Positions 8,697 through 15,034 of a stretch of DNA of 23,842 nt are shown here, piece by piece. The DNA is from SCUD01 sp036824505 (lineage in GTDB: Bacteria; Pseudomonadota; Gammaproteobacteria; Steroidobacterales; Steroidobacteraceae). Each line of letters opens with the position of its first letter. The stretch's first letter is position 1. The stretch covers positions 1 through 23,842 of the forward strand of contig DAITAA010000033.1 in assembly GCA_036824505.1 (NCBI GenBank), written 5' to 3'. The position numbers were made by a program, and so were the translations under genes. The notes below the pieces were generated by a model. It was not told where the DNA came from, did no database searches, and saw only the letters and a list, made by a program, of their open reading frames with translations.

Positions 8697-8709
8697 CGTC
8701 GCGTCGCGC

Positions 8710-9588
8710 TTACTCCATCGTCACCGTCACCGGCGCGGTGAGCGTGACTCCAAGCACGGTGCCGGCCGGCAATTCGATTTCGGTGCCGGTGCTCTTCGCA
8801 GCGGCAGCACCCGCGCCAGCGCCGATCAATGCGCCGACGATCTTGCCGTTCTTGCTGCTCAACTGGTTGCCGAGGATGGCGCCGATGGCTGCGCCGCCGG
8901 CGATCTTGGCGGCATCACGCCCCGTATCGCTCTTAGCGGACACTTCCTTGATCGTTGCGGAAACGCGCGTGTCGCTGCCATCCGCGAGTGTCAGGTTGTC
9001 GAAATTGAGGCCGAGCGTCGGCGTGCCGCCGATCTTGTTGCTGCCGGAGACGACCTCCGTGATCGAGCCCTGCAGCAGCGCACCGGACTTGGCGATCACT
9101 TTGCCGTCCACGACCAGGTCGGAATTCAGGTTGCCGGCGACGCGATCGCCGACCTTGGCGTTCTTTGTCGTGATCGTTGCGGGCAACTGCACGGAGAGCG
9201 AGGTGCCCGACGGGACCGTGTACTGCCGCGGGCCCGACGGAACCGGCTTCGGCGCCGGGGCCGGGGCCGGGGCCGGGGCAGGAGCAGCTGATGCGGTGGT
9301 CGCAGCAGGCTTCGGCTTTGGCTTTGCGGGTGCCGCGGTCTTGGCCGCGAGTTCCGTCTCACGGCGCGCGAGATCCTGTTCGCGTTCCTTGAGTGCGAGT
9401 TCCGCCTCCTTGCGGGCGAGTTCTTCTTCCTTCGCCTTCATCTCGGCGTCCTTGTCGATCTCGGCCTGCACGGCGGGCTGTTCGCTCGTGGGCGGGGGCG
9501 GCGTCTTGTTGCCGCAGGCAGCGAGCGCGAACAGCGCGATCGCGGCGGATAGCGTCAATGTGATTGAACGGGTCGTTTCACTAATCAT
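8710..9588 (-). CDS. Glycine-zipper lipoprotein with coiled coil and Ala-Pro linker
   Basis: A 292-residue envelope protein of unknown role. The N-terminus ends in a lipobox (FALAAC), so C25 should be lipidated; GNK follows, with no Asp at +2, which fits outer-membrane sorting. A charged heptad region (about 45-85, KEEELARKEAELALKERE) predicts a coiled coil. An Ala-Pro run (about 102-113) forms an extended linker, coded by a hexanucleotide repeat. The globular part has two look-alike segments, VPSGTSLSVQLPATIT and PAGTVLGVTLTAPVTV. Between them lies a glycine-zipper stretch (GGAAIGAILGNQL to GAGAGAAAA) resembling membrane-inserting YMGG/2TM zippers. GGAG lies 9 nt before the ATG at 9588. It could be a periplasm-spanning or pore-associated lipoprotein. 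It is convergent with the cyclase gene, 13 bases apart. Confidence 0.8.
   Translation of the reverse strand: MISETTRSITLTLSAAIALFALAACGNKTPPPPTSEQPAVQAEIDKDAEMKAKEEELARKEAELALKEREQDLARRETELAAKTAAPAKPKPKPAATTASAAPAPAPAPAPAPKPVPSGPRQYTVPSGTSLSVQLPATITTKNAKVGDRVAGNLNSDLVVDGKVIAKSGALLQGSITEVVSGSNKIGGTPTLGLNFDNLTLADGSDTRVSATIKEVSAKSDTGRDAAKIAGGAAIGAILGNQLSSKNGKIVGALIGAGAGAAAAKSTGTEIELPAGTVLGVTLTAPVTVTME
9254..9277. repeat. Hexanucleotide tandem repeat, four GCCGGG units
   Basis: Four perfect GCCGGG units within the lipoprotein gene; a near-unit precedes and follows. On the coding strand they spell alternating Ala and Pro. Since the unit is six bases, slippage would change linker length without breaking the frame. 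Confidence 0.9.
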
Positions 9589-9617
9589 GTCGTCAGTCTC
9601 CGGATATATGAACGAAG

Positions 9618-9828
9618 CTATTGCTTCAGAAAATCAATGCGCTGGTACAGGTCCACGAGCTGTGGCAAGTACTGATTCCAGTCGCTGGACGTTGCGTCGT
9701 ATTTCCAGTCTGGGGTAGCCAGAGCCTCGACGCGCAGTTCTGCCATCAGAACATAAAATCGCTGGTCGTGGGCGAGAATAGCCATGCCGCGCCAGCACGG
9801 CAGCAAGAAGAAAGCGGGTGCAGCTCAT
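9618..9828 (-). pseudogene. Decayed paralogue of the exported protein at 3323-4030
   Basis: The minus-strand frame ending at 9618 encodes WRGMAILAHDQRFYVLM...YDATSSDWNQYLPQLVDLYQRIDF. It aligns without gaps over about 57 residues with the C-terminus of the protein at 3323-4030 (shared WRG, Y-LM, DA, DW, LP-L, Y, F). In another frame, ATG 9828 begins MSCTRFLLAAVLA, which looks like the start of a signal peptide and runs straight into the conserved block with a frame change. The middle, about 140 residues in the intact paralogue, is missing. I read this as a gene reduced by internal deletion to its two ends. An alternative is a short protein started at TTG 9806, but it would have no export signal and no clear ribosome site. 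Confidence 0.6.
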
Positions 9829-10077
9829 ATCGCCGTAATTTTAGCGGTTTCCCGGTCGCCTTCGCCGCATCTCACGTCGCCCGTTGCAGACAGCACAGCG
9901 GAGATGACCTGGCATGCGTCTCTTCGAGCGCATGGCTTTCAGGAAGGACTGTCGCGCCCGTATAAGTAGGTCGTCTCGCCCGGCGCGAGATCTTTCCGCT
10001 ATCGTCCCGATGCCGAAAGGCCGGTGTGTCGAAGGCACCGTGCGTACCGGTGCTGCTGCCCCGCCATGGGGTCGTCA
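9829..10077. other. Non-coding stretch before the TonB receptor
   Basis: I see no supportable gene, tRNA or terminator here. Open frames crossing it on both strands are Arg- and Pro-rich, lack ribosome sites and show no family motif. It may be debris of the decayed gene at 9618-9828. Confidence 0.5.
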
Positions 10078-10085
10078 TGTATACC
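10078..10085. promoter_or_regulatory. Candidate GntR operator, distal site
   Basis: TGTATACC, one base away from the palindrome TGTATACA found at three other intergenic positions in this locus. It lies about 25 bases upstream of the predicted -35 box and 73 bases upstream of the proximal site, suggesting a looped or cooperative pair. Confidence 0.5.
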
Positions 10086-10107
10086 GTCCAGCCCCGGAAA
10101 CCCAATA

Positions 10108-10137
10108 TTGCGGCTTCATTAAGGCTGAGAGTATGAT
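10108..10137 (+). promoter_or_regulatory. Predicted sigma-70 promoter of the TonB receptor
   Basis: TTGCGG (10108-10113), an 18-base spacer and TATGAT (10132-10137). Transcription would begin near 10144, leaving a leader of about 48 bases that contains the palindrome at 10151-10160 and the ribosome site GAGG at 10183-10186. Confidence 0.5.
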
Positions 10138-10150
10138 CCAAGCGCCTGTT

Positions 10151-10160
10151 TTGTATACAA
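10151..10160. promoter_or_regulatory. Candidate GntR operator, proximal site of the TonB receptor
   Basis: TTGTATACAA is a perfect 10-base palindrome with GT...AC arms typical of GntR-family sites. It lies just downstream of the predicted start of transcription, where a bound repressor would block the polymerase. Confidence 0.6.
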
Positions 10161-10191
10161 CAATGGGGTCCTTGAACCCTGCGAGGAAGCC

Positions 10192-12828
10192 ATGCAGTAC
10201 TTCACGCCCACCACGTCCGCCCTTGCCATCGCCGTCGCGAGCATCCTGGCCGCCGCGAATGCGGCCGCCGATCCACAGACAGAGTCGCAACTGCCCGAAG
10301 TCGTGGTCACTGCGCGGCAGCGCGCGGAGAAAATCGAGGATGTGCCGGTCACGGTCCAGGCCTTCACGGCCGCTGAAATCAAGTCGGCGGGCATCGAACG
10401 GCCATCCGATTTCATTGCACTGACGCCGGGCGTCGCGCAGGTGCAGGCGGCCGAGGCCGGCGACCTGCAGGTCGTGATCCGCGGCATCAACACGGGCCGC
10501 GATGCCGAGACTAACTTCGCGCTGGTCGTCGACGGCGTGCTGCAGACCAATCCCAACGCGCTGAACCAGGAACTCAACAACGTCACCCAGGTCGAGGTGC
10601 TGAAAGGCCCTCAGGGCGCCCTCTACGGCCGCAACGCGCTGGCCGGCGCGGTGATCATGACGACGCGCAAGCCGGGTGATGTCGCCGAATTCGAGGTCGG
10701 CGCGGGCTACGGCAACAACCAGACCTACAAGGGCAATCTTTATGTGAGTGGACCGCTCAGCGACAACGCGAAGGGCAGCCTGTCGGCTTACACACACAAG
10801 ACCGACGGCCAGTGGAATAACACCCTTCTCAATTGCGACGACTGCGTCGACTACTTCGAGGAATCCGGCGCCTCGGGACGCCTCAACTTCGACGCCGGGA
10901 ACGGCAGCTTCGACGTCAAGGCCAAGTACTCGAAGGTGAAATCCGGCGCCATCAATTTCAACGCCGCGGTGTCCTTTGCCGAGGCAGCGGCAATATTCAG
11001 CGCCCCGCCCTTCGACGAGGATCCGAACCAGCACAACTTCTTCTATACCAACAACATCAAGCCCCGGAACGAACAGGAGAACAAGAATATTTCGATCAAG
11101 GGTGATTGGGACATTGGAGTTGGAGAGCTGACCGCCGTGGCAGCGTACAACGACCAGACCAATTTCTTCCTCACCGACGGCGCGAGCGACGCGTTCTTCC
11201 TGTACGCGTTCACGCCTTCCTGCGCGGAGTCGTTTGCAGCGCGGCTCGTCGACACGCCATTGCCTGCGCCGTTCAACTACGGCAATCCTCCGGGCACGAT
11301 CGTGTCGCTGACACCCTACGCATCGTCGTTCCAGCCCCCGTATGGACCGACAACCTGTGGTGGTTACCAGTATCAGCAGCGCGACCAGAAAGACTCGAGC
11401 CTGGAACTGCGCCTGACTTCGCCGGGCGATCAGCGGCTGCGCTGGCTGGCCGGCATTTATTTTGCCGACATCGAGCGCCACGTGGTGGTCTCCCAGGGCT
11501 CCGACAATACCGGCGCTTCCCTGCAGCAGAACTTCCTGGCGCAGGCATTCGTGCCGGCCAGTGGACCGAACCCCACTGACTTGCTCTATGACGACACCTT
11601 CAACAGCAAGGTGTACGCAGGCTTCGGGCAGCTTGCCTACGATATTTCCGAGGGTGTCGAACTCGCACTGGCCTTGCGTTACGACTCCGAGCAACGTGAC
11701 GTCGACAACAACGTCCCGACGGGCGCCAATGCACGCGCACAGACACCGACATTTGCGTTCTTCTCGAATCCGTTCATCAACCCGGCATATACGCAGAATG
11801 CGCTCGCTGGCGGGGACTGGGCCACGACGGGCATCCCGAGCCGCTCGAAGACCTACAATCAGTTCCAGCCAAAGCTCTCACTGAACTGGAAAGCGACGGA
11901 TCAAATGTCCGTTTATGCCTCCTACGGTTATGGCTTCAGGAGCGGCGGCTTCAACTCCTCAGGCAGCGAGGCCACGGTCAACCAGTTCTACAACAATGCG
12001 TTAATACCCGGCCAGGATTTGTGCCTCGGGCCCAGCACCGACTTCGATACAACCTTTGGCTTTACGCTGCCGCTCGGTCCGCCTGTATGCACAGCGACCT
12101 CGGTTCATAACCTGACCGACGTCCATGACGACTACAAGAAAGAGGTGTCGAAGGCAGCGGAGCTCGGCTTCAAGTCGAATCTCCGGGACCGCACCTTGTC
12201 GATTAACGGCGCGGTCTACTACACGCAAGTTGATGACATGCAGTTCTTCAATTTCTTCGCCGGCCCATTCGGCCTGCTGAGGGTCGTGACGAATATTGAC
12301 AAGGTGACGATCAAGGGCGCCGAGGCCGACTTCCGCTGGCGCGCTACCGACAGCTTCTCGCTGTTTGGCGGCATCGGATTCACGGACGGCAAGATCGATC
12401 GTTACAACGGGCGGCCGTATACCAACGGCAACAAGCTGCCTTATTCACCGGAGTACACCGGCAACTTCGGGGCCGAGCTGACCTTCCCGATGGGCGGTTC
12501 CGGACTGGATCTCGTCGCCCGCGTCGATAGCACCTTCGTTGGCGAAACGTGGTTCCACCCGGTGCAGACCGAGACGGTACCGAACCTGGTGACCCAGTTC
12601 GGCTTCGGCCAGGGAAACTACAGCAAGCAGAAGCGCGATCCATATAGCGTGATTAACGCGCGTCTGACTCTGCGGGCCGATCGGTGGAGTGCCACAGCCT
12701 GGGGCCGCAACATCGCGGACGAGCAGTACCTGCAGGAAGTGATCGTGGCGCCGGAGTTCGGCGGTGCGTTCATCCACGACTCGCCTGGCAGCAGCTACGG
12801 GCTGGACGTCAGCTACTCGTTCAAATGA
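10192..12828 (+). CDS. TonB-dependent outer-membrane receptor
   Basis: An 878-residue receptor that should import a scarce or bulky substrate across the outer membrane using TonB-ExbBD energy. The ATG at 10192 follows GAGG with 5 bases spacing. Residues 1-25 are a signal peptide (ends ANAAAD). PEVVVTARQRAEKIEDVPVTV (35-55) covers the likely TonB box and the start of the plug. The plug has the usual VEVLKGPQGALYGRNALAGAV near 134-155. The rest is a Tyr/Phe/Asn-rich beta barrel ending YGLDVSYSFK. It resembles the large receptor class of sphingomonads and related catabolic proteobacteria rather than siderophore receptors, but the ligand cannot be named. Two GntR-type palindromes lie upstream, tying it to the catabolic genes beyond. 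Its last 8 bases overlap the end of the convergent CoA-transferase gene. Confidence 0.93.
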   Translation: MQYFTPTTSALAIAVASILAAANAAADPQTESQLPEVVVTARQRAEKIEDVPVTVQAFTAAEIKSAGIERPSDFIALTPGVAQVQAAEAGDLQVVIRGINTGRDAETNFALVVDGVLQTNPNALNQELNNVTQVEVLKGPQGALYGRNALAGAVIMTTRKPGDVAEFEVGAGYGNNQTYKGNLYVSGPLSDNAKGSLSAYTHKTDGQWNNTLLNCDDCVDYFEESGASGRLNFDAGNGSFDVKAKYSKVKSGAINFNAAVSFAEAAAIFSAPPFDEDPNQHNFFYTNNIKPRNEQENKNISIKGDWDIGVGELTAVAAYNDQTNFFLTDGASDAFFLYAFTPSCAESFAARLVDTPLPAPFNYGNPPGTIVSLTPYASSFQPPYGPTTCGGYQYQQRDQKDSSLELRLTSPGDQRLRWLAGIYFADIERHVVVSQGSDNTGASLQQNFLAQAFVPASGPNPTDLLYDDTFNSKVYAGFGQLAYDISEGVELALALRYDSEQRDVDNNVPTGANARAQTPTFAFFSNPFINPAYTQNALAGGDWATTGIPSRSKTYNQFQPKLSLNWKATDQMSVYASYGYGFRSGGFNSSGSEATVNQFYNNALIPGQDLCLGPSTDFDTTFGFTLPLGPPVCTATSVHNLTDVHDDYKKEVSKAAELGFKSNLRDRTLSINGAVYYTQVDDMQFFNFFAGPFGLLRVVTNIDKVTIKGAEADFRWRATDSFSLFGGIGFTDGKIDRYNGRPYTNGNKLPYSPEYTGNFGAELTFPMGGSGLDLVARVDSTFVGETWFHPVQTETVPNLVTQFGFGQGNYSKQKRDPYSVINARLTLRADRWSATAWGRNIADEQYLQEVIVAPEFGGAFIHDSPGSSYGLDVSYSFK

Positions 12829-14029
12829 CCTTGGCGGCCTTGAGCCGCTGGTAGCGTTCGCGGGGCATGCCGAGGAGTTCGAGGTAGATCGCGTCGTTGT
12901 GCTGCCCGAGCGCCGGTGACGGCGCCCGGACCCCGCCCGGCGTCTCCGAGAGCCGCGGCGCGACGTTCTGCATCCGCAGTTTCCCGAACTGCGGGTGATC
13001 AACCGTCACGATCGCATCGCGCGCGATGAAATGCGGGTCTTCCAGCATTTCGGGCGCGCGGTAAATCTGCCCCGCGGGCACGCCCTGGCGATCCATCAGC
13101 TCGAGAATATCGTGCGTCGTCCGGCCTGCGGTCCAGCGCCCGATCAGCTCGTCGAGTTCCTTCTGGTTTGCGCCGCGAGACTGGTGGCTGTCATAGCGCG
13201 GATCGGTGGCAAGTTCCGCGCGGCCCATCGCATCGCACAGGCGCCCGAACACCGTGTCCTGGTTCGCGGCAATCAATACCAGGCCGTCCTTCGTCGGGTA
13301 GACATTGGATGGCGCCACATTCGGCAGGATTGCGCCGGTGCGCTCGCGAATGTAGCCGGTCTTGTCGTACTCGGTGATCAGCGATTCCATCATTGCGAGC
13401 ACGGCCTCGTAGATTGCCGAGTCGATCATCTGGCCGCGGCCGGTGCGCTCGCGGTAGTTGAGCGCCGAGAGTGCGCCGATGCAGGCGAATGTCGCGGCGA
13501 GTGAGTCGCCGATCGAGATGCCGACACGCGACGGCGGCGTGGAAGGGTCGCCGACCACATAACGAAGGCCGCCCATCGCCTCGCCGATCGCCCCAAAGCC
13601 CGCGCGCGGTGCGTAGGGCCCGGTCTGGCCGTAGCCGGACACCCGCACCATGATCAGCCGCGGATTAACGGCCGAAAGTTGTTCCCAGCCGAGGCCCCAT
13701 TTCTCGAGCGTGCCCGGACGGAAGTTCTCGATCAGGAAGTCGGATTTTGCGACGAGTTCCTTCAGGACCTGCTGGCCGTCCGCCTGGCGCAGGTCAAGGG
13801 TGATCGCCTTCTTGTTGCGGCCCACGACGGGCCACCACAGCGAGGGGTCGCCCTGTTTCTGCCGGCCCCAGACCCGCATCGGGTCGCCCTGCCCCGGCGG
13901 CTCAACCTTGATGACCTCGGCGCCCAGGTCGCCCAGCAGCTGGCCGCAGAACGGGCCGGCAAGCAGCGTGCCCATCTCGATGACCCGCAGGTCGGACAGC
14001 GGACCCTTCTTGAATCTCTCATCCACCAC
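12821..14029 (-). CDS. Class III (CaiB/BaiF) acyl-CoA transferase, first copy
   Basis: A 402-residue family III CoA-transferase that moves CoA from one acyl-CoA to a free carboxylic acid. LSDLRVIEMGTLLAGPFCGQLLGDLGAEVIKVEPP (11-45) is the family N-terminus, NKKAITLDL lies at 72-80 and IENFRPGTLEKWGLG at 100-114. D175 in VGISIGDSLAA is the expected catalytic Asp that forms the acyl-anhydride intermediate. There is no ATG at the start: GTG codons lie at 14029 and 14026, and AGG at 14034-14032 suits the second (5-base spacing). The predicted promoter would start transcription almost at these codons, so the message may have almost no leader. A TGTATACA palindrome overlaps the -10 box. The gene diverges from the lyase operon and overlaps the receptor gene tail by 8 bases. 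The acid substrate is unknown. Confidence 0.92.
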   Translation of the reverse strand: MVDERFKKGPLSDLRVIEMGTLLAGPFCGQLLGDLGAEVIKVEPPGQGDPMRVWGRQKQGDPSLWWPVVGRNKKAITLDLRQADGQQVLKELVAKSDFLIENFRPGTLEKWGLGWEQLSAVNPRLIMVRVSGYGQTGPYAPRAGFGAIGEAMGGLRYVVGDPSTPPSRVGISIGDSLAATFACIGALSALNYRERTGRGQMIDSAIYEAVLAMMESLITEYDKTGYIRERTGAILPNVAPSNVYPTKDGLVLIAANQDTVFGRLCDAMGRAELATDPRYDSHQSRGANQKELDELIGRWTAGRTTHDILELMDRQGVPAGQIYRAPEMLEDPHFIARDAIVTVDHPQFGKLRMQNVAPRLSETPGGVRAPSPALGQHNDAIYLELLGMPRERYQRLKAAKVI

Positions 14030-14036
14030 GACCTCG

Positions 14037-14044
14037 TGTATACA
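14037..14044. promoter_or_regulatory. Candidate GntR operator, CoA-transferase side
   Basis: TGTATACA, followed by ATTTT, overlaps the predicted minus-strand -10 box. The same TGTATACAATTT string recurs at 14101, 64 bases away, on the same strand and orientation. Confidence 0.62.
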
Positions 14045-14066
14045 ATTTTGCCCGTTCCGAGGTCAA
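14037..14066 (-). promoter_or_regulatory. Predicted sigma-70 promoter of the first CoA-transferase
   Basis: On the minus strand TTGACC (14066-14061), an 18-base spacer and TATACA (14042-14037). The -10 box lies inside the TGTATACA palindrome, so regulator and polymerase would compete directly. The start would fall near 14030, right at the GTG start codons. Confidence 0.55.
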
Positions 14067-14081
14067 CTATCGGCCGGTTGG

Positions 14082-14090
14082 TGGGATAAT
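14082..14090 (+). promoter_or_regulatory. Predicted extended -10 promoter of the lyase-Hyu operon
   Basis: TGGGATAAT is an extended -10 element (TG-n-GATAAT). The -35 region around 14062-14068 is weak, as is usual for extended -10 promoters. Transcription would begin near 14097, a few bases before the operator at 14101. Confidence 0.45.
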
Positions 14091-14100
14091 CCCGCTTCCA

Positions 14101-14108
14101 TGTATACA
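14101..14108. promoter_or_regulatory. Candidate GntR operator, lyase operon side
   Basis: TGTATACA directly downstream of the predicted transcription start and 8 bases before the ATG at 14117, a typical repressor position. It leaves no room for a good ribosome site. Confidence 0.62.
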
Positions 14109-14116
14109 ATTTCACG

Positions 14117-15034
14117 ATGACGATGGCGCGCAAGATCGAGATCGTCGAGGTGGGTCCGCGCGACGGGCTGCAGAACGAACCCGGCGTGTTTCCGACCGCA
14201 GCGAAGGTCGAGTTGATCAATCGCATCGTTGCGGCCGGGACGCGACGCGTCGAAGTGACGAGCTTCGTCAATCCGAAGCGCGTTCCGCAGATGGCGGACG
14301 CCGAGGAAGTAATGAAGGCGCTGCCACGCCGCAAGGACGTGCACTACGTGGGTCTCGTGCTGAACCGGCGCGGCTACGACCGTGCGGCTGCCGCGGGTTG
14401 CGACGAGATCGGCATGGCGGTAGTTGCAAGCGACACTTTCAACCAGCGCAACCAGGGCGTGACGACCCGCGAGTCCATCGATGACTGGCTCGCGATCGCG
14501 GCGGCTGCGCACGCGGCAGGCATCCGCGCTCAGGTGACGATTTCGACGGCTTTCGGCTGCCCCTTCGAGGGCGAGGTCGCTCCTGACAAGGTCATCGCTA
14601 TCGCACGCGAAGTCGCCGATGGCGATCCGCTCGAGATCGCGATCGCCGATACCATCGGCGTCGGCGTGCCGAGCCAGGTGACGGATCTGCTGCGGCGCCT
14701 GAAGGACGAATTGCCCGGCATGCCCCTGCGCTGCCATTTCCACAACACGCGCAACACCGGTATTGCAAATGCCTACGCGGCGGTCGAGGGCGGCGCAACT
14801 GTCATCGATGCCAGCATCGGCGGCATCGGCGGCTGTCCATTCGCACCCGCGGCGACCGGGAACATTCCGACCGAGGATCTCCTCTACATGCTCGGCCGCA
14901 TGGGCATCGAGACCGGCGTTAACCTCGACGAGACGATTGCGACTGGCCGCTGGCTGCAGCAGCAGTTCGGGCGGCCAGTGCCCGGCATGCTGGTGAAAGC
15001 GGGGACATTTCCAGGATCGAAGGAGCGGACGTGA
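14117..15034 (+). CDS. Hydroxymethylglutaryl-CoA lyase-like enzyme (DRE-TIM family)
   Basis: A 305-residue TIM-barrel lyase expected to split a 3-hydroxy-3-substituted acyl-CoA into an acetyl-CoA-type product and a keto product. VGPRDGLQNE (12-21) carries the catalytic Arg and metal-binding Asp; VEVTSFVNPKRVPQMAD (45-61) supplies the family Glu. H207 and H209 (HFHN) are metal ligands, and GGCPFAPAATGN (238-249) has the C240 loop and N249. Two places differ from true HMG-CoA lyases: HCHDTYGQA is replaced by HFHNTRNTG, and the xGAASExF segment reads VVASDTFNQRN. The substrate is therefore probably not HMG-CoA itself. Two ATGs (14117, 14123) are possible and neither has a clear ribosome site; I kept the first. 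Its stop overlaps the HyuA start in GTGA. It leads a six-gene operon under a GntR-type operator. Confidence 0.88.
   Translation: MTMARKIEIVEVGPRDGLQNEPGVFPTAAKVELINRIVAAGTRRVEVTSFVNPKRVPQMADAEEVMKALPRRKDVHYVGLVLNRRGYDRAAAAGCDEIGMAVVASDTFNQRNQGVTTRESIDDWLAIAAAAHAAGIRAQVTISTAFGCPFEGEVAPDKVIAIAREVADGDPLEIAIADTIGVGVPSQVTDLLRRLKDELPGMPLRCHFHNTRNTGIANAYAAVEGGATVIDASIGGIGGCPFAPAATGNIPTEDLLYMLGRMGIETGVNLDETIATGRWLQQQFGRPVPGMLVKAGTFPGSKERT

Noticed and set aside
9914..10423. Plus-strand open frame entering the TonB receptor gene
   Set aside because: Wrong frame relative to the receptor, no ribosome site, no homology pattern.
10075..11694. Long minus-strand open frame opposite the TonB receptor
   Set aside because: No recognisable domain; the plus strand encodes a full receptor with signal peptide and plug motifs.
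12417..12422. GTATAC core inside the TonB receptor gene
   Set aside because: Flanks are CC and CA rather than T and A, and it is within coding sequence; not counted as an operator.
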